Source of the DNA: Sinomicrobium sp. | GTDB taxonomy: Bacteria > Bacteroidota > Bacteroidia > Flavobacteriales > Flavobacteriaceae | Assembly (NCBI GenBank): GCA_029266035.1 | Contig: JAJUFH010000008.1 | Coordinates: 1-64,000 of the forward strand | Reading direction: 5' to 3' | DNA length: 64,000 bases | In this document: positions 1 to 9,475 of the stretch, piece by piece | Layout of the letters: the number at the start of each line of letters is the position of its first letter | How positions within the stretch are numbered: position 1 is the first letter of the stretch | Program-made: the position numbers and the translations under genes | Notes under the pieces: generated by a model | Databases searched by the model: none | Told to the model about the DNA's origin: nothing | What the model saw: the letters and a program-made list of their open reading frames with translations, nothing else

Positions 1-93
1 CTCTGATACTTTTAATTCTCCCTTTTCAATCTGACTTACCAAACTTAATTTTAAATCCAAGTCAAAAACTCGTCGGGTTCCTGATTTTTTCAT
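1..93 (-). CDS. Partial N-terminus, possible transposase helix-turn-helix protein
   Basis: The first 31 codons of a minus-strand gene run off the left edge. The product begins MKKSGTRRVFDLDLK and continues into a basic and acidic helix pattern (LVSQIEKGEL). This resembles the N-terminal helix-turn-helix of IS3-type OrfA transposases in Bacteroidota, where a short basic start is followed by a 'QIEKGE' type turn. Only 31 residues are visible, so the family is a guess. The repeat-rich, gene-free DNA directly upstream fits a mobile or remnant region. Confidence 0.35.
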   Translation of the reverse strand, partial: MKKSGTRRVFDLDLKLSLVSQIEKGELKVSE

Positions 94-136
94 GTTGTAT
101 TATCTTGCGAAAAAGGGCAACCTATTTCAGGCGTAG

Positions 137-366
137 TCAGTGATTTTGTTTTTCTGTGTTTTTGTTTTTTCGTATTGTACGAACTATACTCCCGATATTT
201 TCCAAGTTCGAAGCCTTTTCAGAAATAAGCTGAATTCCCACGGAATTGCGTTCGCGATAGCGAAAAGAGCATGGAGTGGGCATTCAGCTGGTTCGCCGGT
301 GTGCCGGGGAAATTTCCTTAAAGGCTTCTTGACTTTTTGCTTCGTTTTGTGTCAAGACAAAATGAA
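137..366. repeat. Structured dispersed repeat, copy 1
   Basis: This is one of two copies of an element (the other is at 590-815). Outermost arms GAAGCCTTT (210-218) and AAAGGCTTC (320-328) enclose a stem of AGCTGAATTCCCAC (228-241) with GTGGGCATTCAGCT (276-289), 13 of 14 paired. Inside it is a small hairpin, TTCGC-gata-GCGAA. A second hairpin, CCGG-tgtg-CCGG, lies at 296-307. A third stem-loop follows with arms CTTGAC and GTCAAG. A frame through it stays open for 97 codons, and copy 2 is also open in the matching frame, so a small protein cannot be excluded outright. No start signal or neighbouring gene supports one. Confidence 0.7.
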
Positions 367-525
367 GGAAGGGTTTTTGTTGACGCGGAGACTTGGTGAT
401 GAGTTATCACTCAATAACCCATTAACCCAATAACAATCCATTAGTTCATAGTTGTTTATTATGGCCTTACAACCTTATACAGGGCGATTAGTAGAACAGC
501 GATATGACATAAACCAGACGCTGTA

Positions 526-547
526 GAGACGCAAAATTTTGCGTCTC
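526..547. repeat. 22-bp perfect palindrome with GAGACGC/GCGTCTC arms
   Basis: Arms GAGACGC and GCGTCTC flank the self-complementary core AAAATTTT, making a perfect 22-bp palindrome in non-coding DNA. A second palindrome with the same seven-base arms but core CATGCATG lies at 20185-20206. This indicates a dispersed palindrome family rather than a single operator. Confidence 0.75.
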
Positions 548-589
548 CCCCATAGACGAATTAGTGTGGTGAGATTTGTTGTTGATTAG

Positions 590-815
590 TTCGTAGTTCT
601 TAGTGTTTTTTTGTTTTTTTGTTTTGTACGACCTACATGTCGATATTTCCCAAACCCGAAGCCTTTTCAGAAATAAGCTTAATTCCCGCGGAATCGCGTT
701 TGCAATAGCAAAAAGAGCGTGTAGCGGGAATTCAGCTGGTTTCCCGGTGTGCCGGGAAAATTTCCTCAAAGGCTTCTTGACTTTTTGCTTCGTTTTGTGT
801 CAAGACAAAATGAAG
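590..815. repeat. Structured dispersed repeat, copy 2
   Basis: This is the second copy of the element at 137-366, with the same order of parts. Outer arms are GAAGCCTTT (658-666) and AAAGGCTTC (768-776). The long stem pairs AGCTTAATTCCCGC (676-689) with GCGGGAATTCAGCT (724-737). The inner hairpin is TTTGC-aata-GCAAA. The second hairpin, TTTCCCGG-tgtg-CCGGGAAA (740-759), is longer than in copy 1. The final stem is CTTGAC (776-781) with GTCAAG (799-804). Several differences from copy 1 preserve pairing: CCCAC/GTGGG became CCCGC/GCGGG, and TTCGC/GCGAA became TTTGC/GCAAA. Confidence 0.7.
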
Positions 816-1121
816 AGAAATAATGTGTGGAGAAGGAATATTGTGCTGTTAAAGATTCTTTAATCTTGGGGAAAAATCTTTCCCAGCCGGGTTGGTAGGG
901 ACAAGCTCAGGTTTTGCAGCCGGAGTCTCTCGAATAGCACTAAGACTTGTAATATTGGGATAGTTAGGGTTTTCAAACCCTCCGTCATACCTCCAGTATG
1001 CCACCTCCTTTCGTCTGAAGGGAGGAGTTGATTGCAAATAGGGGGGAGAGTTTTCAGAACCACATTCTGTTTGTCAGTCAGCCTAATAAACCACCAACTA
1101 AGAACTAAAAAACTATTCCTA
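816..1121. other. Gene-free, repeat-like intergenic stretch
   Basis: No convincing gene is seen here. Between about 970 and 1035 lies pyrimidine-rich sequence with a short imperfect inverted repeat around CTCCTTTCG and GAAGGGAGGAG, the style of dispersed intergenic repeats common in Bacteroidota. At about 1091-1117 the sequence ACTAAGAACTAAAAAACTA is the reverse complement of a motif also present near 578-604 and 14880-14912. The overlapping small minus-strand frames have no recognisable content. Confidence 0.5.
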
Positions 1122-3104
1122 TTACCCTTTATAAGCTAGCAATCTGAGTGCGTTGATGACGACCAATAATGTAGAGCCTTCGTGTAGGGCTACAGTGGAG
1201 CCGATTCCGGTAAATCCGATGATGGCCGAGGGGACGAGAAACAGCACCATACCCATACTGATCCACAGGTTTTGTCGGATGATCTTTTTGGATTTTCTAC
1301 TCAGTGCTATCACAAAGGGAAGTTTTTCCAGTTTGTCGTTCATCAATGCGATATCTGCGGTTTCGAGGGCTACATCAGAACCCGCAGCTCCCATGGCTAT
1401 ACCTACGGTACTGTGTGCCATAGCCGGGGCATCGTTTACCCCGTCGCCTACCATGGCGATACGAGATTCTTCCCTGCGCAGTTTTTTGATAAGCTCTACT
1501 TTGTCTTCCGGAAGCAAATCGCCGTGGGCATCGGTAAGTCCGATCTGAGTGGCGATAGCATCTGCCACTCTCTGGTGGTCGCCGGTAAGCATAATCATTT
1601 TTTGAATTCCGATTCTCCTCAGCTTTTCAAGGGTTTCTCGCGCACTTTCTCTCGGACTGTCCATAAGGGTGATGATCCCTGTAAAAACACCCCTTTTATT
1701 CACAAGCATGGCGGTATGTCCTTCTTCTTGAAAGCTTGTTATCTGCTTCAGAACAGGTTTTGGAATCACCATTTTGGTCTCGTCTTTGAACAGAGCGAGG
1801 TTTCCTATGTAAACGGGCTCTCCTTCGTATACAGCCTTGATTCCTTTGCCTTGAATAGCCTCGATATCAGAAGCTTCGGGGATGTTTTTTGTCGCAGCCA
1901 AAGATAATTTTTCAGAGATGCCGGAAACTATGGCGCGAGCTAGGGGGTGGTCACTCTGTTTTTCTAAGGCAAGTACACAGTGGAGAAATGAGATTTCTTC
2001 TTCCTGATCAAAGGCGATTAGGTTGGTGATCTGTGGTTTTCCCTGGGTAAGGGTACCGGTTTTGTCGAGGGCTATTGCCGTCAAACTACCGAGGTTCTCT
2101 AGTGCCTTTCCTCCTTTGATGAGTACTCCGGATCGGGCAGCTCTCGCTACACCACTCAGCACAGCACTTGGCGTGGAAATAGCTAGAGCGCAAGGACTGG
2201 CAGCAACGAGTACGGTCATAGCTCGGTAGAAACTAGTGGAAAAAGCTTCGTCTATTACTAGAAAGGCAAAGCAAAGTACGACGACTAGAAGTATAACGGA
2301 GGGCACAAATACCTTCTCGAATTTTTTGGTAAAATGCTGGGTAGGTGATTGCTTCGATTCGGCTTCGTTCACCAGTTTTATCATACGCGACATGGTCGAA
2401 TCTCGTGATAGTTTTAACACCTTTATTTCCAAGGCACCATTGCCGTTTACGGTACCGGCAAAAACCTTGTTTGGGGTGGGAATATTGGCGAAATCAGCGG
2501 TTTCTTTACCGCTTTCTACCGGATGTTTGTCTACCGCTATACTCTCACCGGTAATAGGGCTTTGATCTACACTGCTTTTCCCTCCCACAACAAGCCCGTC
2601 TGCTGCGATTCTGCTATTGGGTTTTACTATGATGATATCGCCTATCTCGAGTTGCTCTATGGGTATTTCTTCTATAGTGTCATTTCTCTTCACCACGGCT
2701 TTTTTTGGAGATAAGTTTCCCAAGGCTTTGATGGAGTTTCTCGCTTTGTTCATGGCATAGTGTTCCAAAGCGTGGCCCAGGCTAAAGAGAAAGAGCAGCA
2801 ATGCTCCTTCGGTCCACTTACCGATAACAGCCGCTCCTACGGCGGCGACAATCATAAGGAAGTCTATTTCAAATCCGCCGCGGATTATTTTTTCAATCGC
2901 TTCTTTCAGGGCGAAATATCCTCCGAAAAAATAGGCTGAGATACAACAGTACAGGGCGTAATCGCTTTGTGGAACAAATTTGTCTAACAGGTAAGCCGCA
3001 AGTAGAAATACTCCGCAGAGGATGGAAAATACGAGCTCGGTATTTTTGCCGAATACACCGCTGTGTTCGTGATGACATCCGGTGTGATGGGTATGTGACT
3101 GCAT
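1122..3104 (-). CDS. P1B-4-type heavy-metal-transporting P-type ATPase
   Basis: This 660-residue inner-membrane ATP-driven metal exporter starts with a His-rich tail (HTHHTGCHHEH). It carries the actuator motif TGES (about 185-188), the transmembrane metal motif SPC (303-305), the phosphorylated aspartate D347 in DKTGTLT, an HP motif (SDHPLA) and GDGVNDAP. SPC in place of CPC, HEGST in the last membrane region and the lack of a CxxC metal-binding domain mark subgroup P1B-4. That subgroup is known for cobalt, iron or zinc export. A Fur-family repressor lies directly upstream on the same strand, with a palindrome between the two genes. Repression relieved by metal is therefore likely. The exact metal is not settled by sequence. 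Confidence 0.9.
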   Translation of the reverse strand: MQSHTHHTGCHHEHSGVFGKNTELVFSILCGVFLLAAYLLDKFVPQSDYALYCCISAYFFGGYFALKEAIEKIIRGGFEIDFLMIVAAVGAAVIGKWTEGALLLFLFSLGHALEHYAMNKARNSIKALGNLSPKKAVVKRNDTIEEIPIEQLEIGDIIIVKPNSRIAADGLVVGGKSSVDQSPITGESIAVDKHPVESGKETADFANIPTPNKVFAGTVNGNGALEIKVLKLSRDSTMSRMIKLVNEAESKQSPTQHFTKKFEKVFVPSVILLVVVLCFAFLVIDEAFSTSFYRAMTVLVAASPCALAISTPSAVLSGVARAARSGVLIKGGKALENLGSLTAIALDKTGTLTQGKPQITNLIAFDQEEEISFLHCVLALEKQSDHPLARAIVSGISEKLSLAATKNIPEASDIEAIQGKGIKAVYEGEPVYIGNLALFKDETKMVIPKPVLKQITSFQEEGHTAMLVNKRGVFTGIITLMDSPRESARETLEKLRRIGIQKMIMLTGDHQRVADAIATQIGLTDAHGDLLPEDKVELIKKLRREESRIAMVGDGVNDAPAMAHSTVGIAMGAAGSDVALETADIALMNDKLEKLPFVIALSRKSKKIIRQNLWISMGMVLFLVPSAIIGFTGIGSTVALHEGSTLLVVINALRLLAYKG

Positions 3105-3172
3105 CTTGTTGTCTTTTTAGGAATCCGGGTGGTGTCGGATTGATTTACGAACCAAAATTAGGAGATAAAAGA

Positions 3173-3187
3173 TGTAACCCGGTTGCA
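3173..3187. promoter_or_regulatory. Candidate Fur-family operator upstream of the metal ATPase
   Basis: TGTAACC-C-GGTTGCA is an inverted repeat with six of seven arm pairs matched. It lies about 70 bp upstream of the ATPase start and downstream of the Fur-family gene end. Its position between the repressor gene and the transporter, and its 7-1-7 layout, fit a metal-responsive repressor site. This is inference from one site only. Confidence 0.4.
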
Positions 3188-3230
3188 AAGTTCAGATGTC
3201 AGAATACGGAGTAAAGCCGATAGGAAATTT

Positions 3231-3656
3231 TTAAGGTGTGTTCTCTCGACAGGAAGGGCAGCGTCCTTTGATAATTACTGCCACGCTGTTTACGGCGTGG
3301 TCTTCGGGGAATTGCAACAGGGATATTTTGGTTTCTTCAAGGCAATAGGTAGCACTGCACTTCTCGCATACAAAATGAGGGTGAGTATGAGTGTGTTCTT
3401 CTGCAGCGCAGTACGGGCTACACAGGGCGTATTTTACGGCATCACTGTCGGTGTCAATCGCGTGTATGATGCCGTGTTTTTCAAAAGTTTTGAGGGTACG
3501 ATATATCGTGGCCTTGTCGACGGTATCTAACAATATCTGCAGTTCGGAAAGGCTTTTTGCATTGTGGTCTTTGCACAGTTGTTCCAGGGTGAGCATTCGC
3601 ACCGGGGTGGCCTTAACGCCTTTTCTTTCTATGAATGAGACCCACTTTTCAAACAA
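3231..3656 (-). CDS. Fur-family metal-responsive transcriptional repressor
   Basis: This 141-residue cytoplasmic DNA-binding protein has the usual Fur length. The N-terminal winged helix ends in the recognition region VDKATIYRTLKTFEKHGI (about 46-63). The His-rich metal site HTHTHPH (about 87-93) is followed by CEKC and a later CPSC, the two CxxC pairs of a structural zinc site. It lies upstream of the P1B-4 ATPase with a 126-bp gap holding a palindrome, so it probably controls that exporter and perhaps itself. Whether it senses zinc, iron or another metal cannot be told. It starts 19 bp after the stop of the small membrane protein gene, so the two may share a transcript. Confidence 0.88.
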   Translation of the reverse strand: MFEKWVSFIERKGVKATPVRMLTLEQLCKDHNAKSLSELQILLDTVDKATIYRTLKTFEKHGIIHAIDTDSDAVKYALCSPYCAAEEHTHTHPHFVCEKCSATYCLEETKISLLQFPEDHAVNSVAVIIKGRCPSCRENTP

Positions 3657-3675
3657 GACGATATATTTTTTTAAG

Positions 3676-4113
3676 CTACAACCATTGATCCCAAGGGATT
3701 CTAGCGAGTAGTAGGACGAGACCGAGGGTATAGAAAAAGGCTATTTTTCCGAATTTTCCCTTTGCATTCTCTATTTTTTTGTGTTTCGACCATCCTATGG
3801 TAATGAGTATAATAGCGAGGATGTTGGTAAGAGGATGTTCGACCAGTAAAAGCCTTGCCAGTTCGTTTTTCATCACTCCTCCAACTCCGAGTTCGGACCA
3901 GAGTGAAAATCGTTCGGAAACGAAGTACAAAACTAAACCGATAAGGAATTGTATATGTGTAAAAATAAGTGCAAAAAGACTTATGCGGAGGTCTTTGCCC
4001 ATGATGTAGGGTTTGCTGTTGAAATAGCCCATAATCGCGTTGATAGCAGCGATGACTAGCATGGCAAGAGTGAGGTATGCCCAGTAAGAGTGTAAGGTTT
4101 GAACGATGCCCAT
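3676..4113 (-). CDS. Four-helix cytochrome-b-like membrane protein
   Basis: This 145-residue integral membrane protein has about four hydrophobic helices. I place the start at the ATG giving MGIVQTLHSYWAYL, because a longer frame would begin inside the preceding receptor gene and cross its terminator. Histidines occur in or next to helices (TLHSYW, FTHIQF, VEHPLT), as in small haem-b-like proteins annotated as cytochrome B in Flavobacteriia. Haem binding is not proven. It lies between the Oar-like receptor and the Fur-family gene on the same strand. The terminator at 4181-4210 should separate it from the receptor. Confidence 0.6.
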   Translation of the reverse strand: MGIVQTLHSYWAYLTLAMLVIAAINAIMGYFNSKPYIMGKDLRISLFALIFTHIQFLIGLVLYFVSERFSLWSELGVGGVMKNELARLLLVEHPLTNILAIILITIGWSKHKKIENAKGKFGKIAFFYTLGLVLLLARIPWDQWL

Positions 4114-4180
4114 GTCTTTGTTTTTAAGTTTTATCAAAAGTAGTGATTTTTGAGATAAAGACGGGTGGTAAGGGGATATA

Positions 4181-4210
4181 AAAAAACCCCACCCGAAGGT
4201 GAGGTTTTTA
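4181..4210 (-). terminator. Intrinsic terminator of the Oar-like receptor gene
   Basis: Read on the minus strand, CCTCACC-TTCG-GGTGGGG forms a tight tetraloop hairpin followed by TTTTTT. It lies about 20 bp after the stop codon of the TonB receptor gene at 4229-7519. Confidence 0.85.
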
Positions 4211-4228
4211 TACATTGTAAAGTTGCGA

Positions 4229-7200
4229 TTAGTTAAACTTATACCTAACGCCAACTTGTAGTTGCCAAGTTTCGTTGTAGTTGTAGTAGTAATCGTAAGA
4301 TTTTGTTGGGTAATCTCCATTAACTGTTGGGAAAGAGTAAGTAGGCTCGTTGTCGGCATTTACTCCTTCATAAGTTAAGACAGCGCTATTGTTGGATATG
4401 CTATTTGATTTTCTAACACCCCATTTGCTGTTGATAAGGTTTCCTATGTTGAGGAAGTCTAAGCTCAATTGCAAGGTGTTTGTAGATTCACCGATCTTGA
4501 AGTAGTACTCTCTCAGTAATCTAAGGTCGAATTTGTGAACCCAAGGAGCGCGAGCAGCATAGGCCTCTGCGTATTCTCCTTTGTGTTTTTTCAAATATTT
4601 ATCCTGCTCCATAAAGTCGAAGAACGCATCTTCATCAGCTTGACTCACAAAGTTGATGTCTCCTCTTCCTTTTGGAATATAGATCAAATCTGTTCCGATA
4701 CCATCTCCGTTCATATCGTTGGTGTAGGTGTAGCTATTTCCAAAAGGAGAATATCCAGAATAGAACAAACTCACGAAGGTAGATGATTTTAAGAAGTCGT
4801 TAGACCAAGGTAATTTATAAGAAGCAGAAGCGATAACTCTACTCGGAATTACGTATTGTGAACGTTGGAGTTTAGGCAAATGAGGTCCGTTTACTTGGAT
4901 AAGTCCGTTATAAGCGGAGGCCGCGTTACTACCTGGCATACCTGAAATCTCTTTAGATTCGGTATAGGTATAAGAAGCCATTAAATTCAAGTCTTTTACC
5001 GGCTCAGCATTCAAAGTGATGTTCCCTATAGCTCCCCAACCTTCATTGGTGTTAGACAGCATATATGCAGCTCTATCCTGGTAAGAAATAGTAGAGAGAT
5101 CAGAAGGATACATATAGCGGTTGTCGGGTCCGCTAAAACGCTCCCATGAATCGTCGGGCTGCATAAGGTTGTAGTTCTTGAGCATCACACCGTTTAAGGT
5201 TTTGGTGTAAATACCTTCTAAAGTCACCGAGAATGGGAATTTAGTAGGGATTTGATAGTCGAAAGCCAAAGAAGTTTTCCACACTTGTGGCATTTTGAAG
5301 TTGGGATCTACACCGTTGATATCACGTGGCAAAACACCATCTTCAGGAGTAATGGTATTGGGTAATCCCAACCTGTCTATCATTTCGTTTACGTCTGTAA
5401 TCATCGGGCCCGCCAAATCTGCCAAGGCAGGATGTGCAACATTTACAGAACCGTCTGCATTATAGGTAGTGGTAGCGGCATAACTTCCTTGCACCATACC
5501 GGAGTTGGTAGGCATATTGGTGAAGAATACCAAAGGCAATCTTCCGGAGAAGATACCGGTTCCACCTCGGAGTTTCATAGACTGGTCTCCTTTTATATCC
5601 CAGATAAATCCTGCTCTTGGTGAGATTTGAACATTGGCATCCGGCCAACTACCAGTATCTATATGTCTACCTGCGAAATCCAAATCGTAGATGGCATTGT
5701 TTCTGAGTATATTGTCTTCGTATTTTAAGTAATCTGCACGAAGACCTACAGAGAGTTTAAACTTGCTGTTAATATCCCATTCGTCTTGAAGATATATTCC
5801 AAACTGGTTGAAAGCAACCTCTGCGGTAGGATCGGTTTCTCCATCATAACCGTAAGTTACGGCGAAGTCTCTCGGAGCGGCTTGATTGAGGAAGTCCTCC
5901 AAGCTGGCGTATCGGTAATACCCTGTACCGTTTCTCATATAGGAGTTGTTTGCCATTTGGTGCTCATAGCTCAAACCTGCAGTAATTTTGTGCTTGTCTG
6001 CGTAGTAAGTGAGGTTGTCAACAATGGTCAAAATATTGTTGTTTACCCCATTATTCCAAGTAAACAGTTCGTAACCTGCAGACATATAGGGCTCTATATT
6101 TTGAGTGCCATCAGCGTTCAATCCATTCATGATGTCGATGAAGGGGAAGGGCGATGAGTTTGTACCACGCATATCTTCTATTTTGGTATAAGTGGCCAAA
6201 AACTGATTCGAAATTTTGTCTGAGAATCTACTGTTTAAGTCGAAAGATACTGAGTTTACAATATTATTCATCGAGTACGTAGAATTGGAGAAGGCCATGG
6301 AGTACTGTGAAATACGATCCATAGTTCTATTTCGGTATCCGGCATCTGTAGAGTTTCCGTTTGTAGGGTTCCACGCCTCATTTTTAGTGTAGTTGTATCG
6401 AACGCTCAATTTGTGTGCGTCATTGATGTTCCAATCCAGACGGATCAACAATTTTTTGTTGGTTTCGTCCGCAGGATAGCTGTCATACGATCCGGGATCG
6501 TAACCGTAATTGTCGATCAAATGGTTTCTTACGGTTTCCATATCGGCAATACTGGTACGAGAACGCATTAAATCCAAGTCTGCAACTCCGTCTTCTGAAG
6601 GTCTCCAATCTACAACTTGCCCTGGTATTTTTACAGTTTCAGCATTGACAAAAAAGAATAATTTATCTTTTATAATAGGTCCGCCAACAGTGGCTCCAAT
6701 AGTAGTTGTAGATGCTTTCGGACGCTCTCCGAAGTCGGTGTCTCCAATTCTGTTACCACGCATATCCTGATTGGTATACAAGGTGTATACAGAACCTTTA
6801 AAAGTGTTGGTTCCCGACTTTGTAATGGCGTTGATACCACCACCGATAAAGTTAGTCTGACGTACGTCGAATGGAGAAACAACTACTTGAACTTCTTCGA
6901 TAGCGTCTAATGAGATGGGGTTTCCACCACCAGGCAAGTTAGCACTCAAACCAAAGTTGTTGTTGAAGTTGGCCCCATCTATAGTAAAGTTGGTCGAACG
7001 TCCGTCTCCGCCCGACATACTCATGCCGTTGGCATAAGGAGAAACACGAGCCATATCTGCAATACTCCTGCTGATAGTAGGCAGTGCAGTCATTTGCTCG
7101 TTGGAAATGTTGGTAGCGGCTCCGGTTTTTTGGGCTGAAAATTTTCCCCTTTGTGCGGTGAGAATTACCTGGTCTAACTCCATGCTTTCCTGAGTTAAAA

Positions 7201-7519
7201 CCACATTGTGGATAAAGGATGCACCCAATCCAATAGTGATGTTTTTGGTAACATTGGTGCCGTATCCCATATAGGATATCTCTACGGTATACGGTCCGCC
7301 TACACGCATCCCGGGCAGTGTATAGCGCCCGTCTTCGTTAGTAACGGCGCCATAAGTAGTTCCGGAAGGGGTGTGCGTTGCGACAACGGACGCACCCATA
7401 AGCGGTCCGAGATCATCTGTAACCTGCCCGTTAATACTGGACGTAGTTACCTGCGCAAAGGTAGTTGTTGCCACAAGAGCAAAAACTACCGTAAAAAACA
7501 CATTGTAAATTGTCTTCAT
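4229..7519 (-). CDS. Oar-like TonB-dependent outer-membrane receptor
   Basis: This 1096-residue outer-membrane protein has a signal peptide ending near TTTFAQ, a carboxypeptidase-like regulatory domain (about 25-115) and a plug region with DGANFNN and SLDAIEEVQV (about 150-240). A very long beta-barrel follows and ends in the aromatic terminus LQVGVRYKFN. Length, the start of the mature domain and the barrel match the Oar (OmpA-related) group of TonB receptors rather than SusC: there is no SusD partner and no SusC signature. The substrate is unknown. The gene stands alone, with a terminator after it and an AT-rich 273-bp upstream region. Confidence 0.88.
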   Translation of the reverse strand: MKTIYNVFFTVVFALVATTTFAQVTTSSINGQVTDDLGPLMGASVVATHTPSGTTYGAVTNEDGRYTLPGMRVGGPYTVEISYMGYGTNVTKNITIGLGASFIHNVVLTQESMELDQVILTAQRGKFSAQKTGAATNISNEQMTALPTISRSIADMARVSPYANGMSMSGGDGRSTNFTIDGANFNNNFGLSANLPGGGNPISLDAIEEVQVVVSPFDVRQTNFIGGGINAITKSGTNTFKGSVYTLYTNQDMRGNRIGDTDFGERPKASTTTIGATVGGPIIKDKLFFFVNAETVKIPGQVVDWRPSEDGVADLDLMRSRTSIADMETVRNHLIDNYGYDPGSYDSYPADETNKKLLIRLDWNINDAHKLSVRYNYTKNEAWNPTNGNSTDAGYRNRTMDRISQYSMAFSNSTYSMNNIVNSVSFDLNSRFSDKISNQFLATYTKIEDMRGTNSSPFPFIDIMNGLNADGTQNIEPYMSAGYELFTWNNGVNNNILTIVDNLTYYADKHKITAGLSYEHQMANNSYMRNGTGYYRYASLEDFLNQAAPRDFAVTYGYDGETDPTAEVAFNQFGIYLQDEWDINSKFKLSVGLRADYLKYEDNILRNNAIYDLDFAGRHIDTGSWPDANVQISPRAGFIWDIKGDQSMKLRGGTGIFSGRLPLVFFTNMPTNSGMVQGSYAATTTYNADGSVNVAHPALADLAGPMITDVNEMIDRLGLPNTITPEDGVLPRDINGVDPNFKMPQVWKTSLAFDYQIPTKFPFSVTLEGIYTKTLNGVMLKNYNLMQPDDSWERFSGPDNRYMYPSDLSTISYQDRAAYMLSNTNEGWGAIGNITLNAEPVKDLNLMASYTYTESKEISGMPGSNAASAYNGLIQVNGPHLPKLQRSQYVIPSRVIASASYKLPWSNDFLKSSTFVSLFYSGYSPFGNSYTYTNDMNGDGIGTDLIYIPKGRGDINFVSQADEDAFFDFMEQDKYLKKHKGEYAEAYAARAPWVHKFDLRLLREYYFKIGESTNTLQLSLDFLNIGNLINSKWGVRKSNSISNNSAVLTYEGVNADNEPTYSFPTVNGDYPTKSYDYYYNYNETWQLQVGVRYKFN

Positions 7520-7792
7520 CTGTGAGATTTATAAAAGATTTAGTTATGCAAAATTGATGTATCTGCCTATATTGAATATTAAGTCAATGTTAAATAAGTT
7601 AACATTCAAGTGTTTTAACGCTTCTCATAAAATTACTCATTAAATAAGTGGGTTTACTTGTGGAAAGTTTAATTTTTACACATATTTATTAACATAATTT
7701 TGTGATGAAAAGTTGTATCTATAACAAAACTTCCATAACTGAGCTCAAAAAGAGGTGCTGTGAGTGTTGTGCAATGTTAAAAAGTATGCTGT

Positions 7793-9436
7793 TTATTGTT
7801 TGGAGGTAAAATATTTTAGTAGTTGTGTGGTAGAACTGTCGTGTACTGTATTTTCCGGATGATCTATATCGTTTAAGATGGTATTGGCCAGTTGTTTTCC
7901 GAGTTCTACCCCCCACTGATCGTAGCTGAAGATATTCCAAACAACTCCTTGAACAAATATCTTGTGCTCGTAGAGGGCGATAAGCGCTCCGAGACTTTTG
8001 GGGGTAAGCTGGTCTATGAGTATAGTGTTGGTGGGTTTATTGCCTTCAAACACTTTAAAGGGAAGCAGTTGGTCGATCTCCTCTTGGGCTGTTCCCTTGG
8101 CTTTAAATTCGGCGATGACCTCTGCTTTGGTTTTTCCGTTGAGCAGCGCCTCGGTTTGGGCAAAGAAGTTGGCCATGAGTTTGTTGTGGTGACTGCTGTC
8201 TCCGTGTAGTGACTTTGCAAAACCGATAAAATCTGCAGGAATAAGTTTGGTTCCCTGGTGAATAAGCTGAAAGAAAGCGTGTTGCGAATTTGTTCCTGGC
8301 TCTCCCCAAATCAGGGTTCCCGTCTGGTAGTTTACCCGGTGACCGCTTCGGTCTACGCTCTTTCCGTTACTCTCCATAATTCCCTGTTGCAGATATGCTG
8401 AAAAGCGGTTTAAATATTGTGTATAGGGAATGATAGCCTCGCTTTCGGCTCCGTAAAAATTGTTGTACCACAGGCTGATAAGCGCCAAAATGACAGGGAT
8501 ATTTTTTTCAAACTCTTCCGATCTGAAATGCTCGTCCATTTTTCTAGCACCTTCCAATAGTTGTTCGAAGTGTTCATAACCTACAGCCAGAGCTATAGAG
8601 AGGCCTACAGCGCTCCACAGTGAGAAGCGCCCACCTACCCAATCCCACATAGGGAACACATTTTCATCGGCAATACCAAATTCTGTTATTTTGGGAAGAT
8701 TGGTCGATACGGCAACAAAATGCTTAGCGATATCCTCTTGAGAGCCGTGTTTTAGGAACCAGTTTTTTATAGTATTGGCATTGCTGAGTGTTTCCTGGGT
8801 TGTAAAGGTTTTTGATACTACGACAAAGAGCGTAGTTTCAGGATTGAGGCCTTTTAGGCTTTCGTAAACGTGATCGCCGTCTACGTTGCTCACAAAATGT
8901 ACTCGTAGGTGATTGTTATAAAATTTCAAGGCTTCGACCACCATGGCGGGTCCTAAGTCTGAACCTCCAATACCGATATTGACCACATCGGTAAACGCCT
9001 TTCCGGTATATCCCTTTTTTTCGCCTGAAATGACAGCCTCGCTAAATGTCTTTATCTTTTTTCTCACCTCTTGTATTTCGGGTACGATATTTACCTCGTC
9101 TACCCTGATATCTGCACTTTCCGAAGCGCGAAGTGCGGTGTGGAGCACTGCGCGGTTTTCGGTTTCATTAATAAGATCACCCGAAAAATATTTTTGTATA
9201 GCATCTTTCAGTTGTACCTCTTCCGCCAATGCCAAAAGCAGACTTAAAGTCTCTTCCGAAATGCGATTTTTGGAGTAATCGACAAAAAAATCGTTCCATT
9301 GTACCGCAAACTTAGAAGCTCTTTCGGGATCGGTTTCAAAGAGAGACTTCATTTCAGTGTTGCGAGTTTCTCGGTAGTGATCTGCCAGTTTTTTCCAGGT
9401 CTGAGTTTGAATAGGGTTTATTTTCGGTAAAGGCAT
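7793..9436 (-). CDS. pgi: Glucose-6-phosphate isomerase
   Basis: This 547-residue cytoplasmic enzyme interconverts glucose 6-phosphate and fructose 6-phosphate in glycolysis and gluconeogenesis. The phosphate-binding GIGGSDLGP segment, the ASKTF-like [11 protein letters not shown] segment, [15 protein letters not shown] and the later [13 protein letters not shown] region with its catalytic His are all present. I start at the ATG giving MPLPKINP, two codons inside a TTG start, because this matches the usual family N-terminus. It is the last gene of a closely spaced minus-strand run (DUF3108, tryptophan dioxygenase, M23 peptidase), 39 bp after the peptidase gene. Confidence 0.95.
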   Translation of the reverse strand: MPLPKINPIQTQTWKKLADHYRETRNTEMKSLFETDPERASKFAVQWNDFFVDYSKNRISEETLSLLLALAEEVQLKDAIQKYFSGDLINETENRAVLHTALRASESADIRVDEVNIVPEIQEVRKKIKTFSEAVISGEKKGYTGKAFTDVVNIGIGGSDLGPAMVVEALKFYNNHLRVHFVSNVDGDHVYESLKGLNPETTLFVVVSKTFTTQETLSNANTIKNWFLKHGSQEDIAKHFVAVSTNLPKITEFGIADENVFPMWDWVGGRFSLWSAVGLSIALAVGYEHFEQLLEGARKMDEHFRSEEFEKNIPVILALISLWYNNFYGAESEAIIPYTQYLNRFSAYLQQGIMESNGKSVDRSGHRVNYQTGTLIWGEPGTNSQHAFFQLIHQGTKLIPADFIGFAKSLHGDSSHHNKLMANFFAQTEALLNGKTKAEVIAEFKAKGTAQEEIDQLLPFKVFEGNKPTNTILIDQLTPKSLGALIALYEHKIFVQGVVWNIFSYDQWGVELGKQLANTILNDIDHPENTVHDSSTTQLLKYFTSKQ

Positions 9437-9475
9437 TGTCAATACGTTATTAAAAGGTTTGGGTGCAGAAGGATC

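Noticed and set aside
140-863. Two plus-strand frames (140-433 and 603-863) encoding similar small proteins
   Set aside because: The similarity follows from the DNA repeat, the starts differ, there is no sign of initiation, and the DNA folds strongly. I therefore annotate repeats, while noting that coding is not fully excluded.
4114-4359. Extended N-terminus of the small membrane protein
   Set aside because: It would overlap the receptor gene and cross an intrinsic terminator. The internal ATG gives a normal family length.
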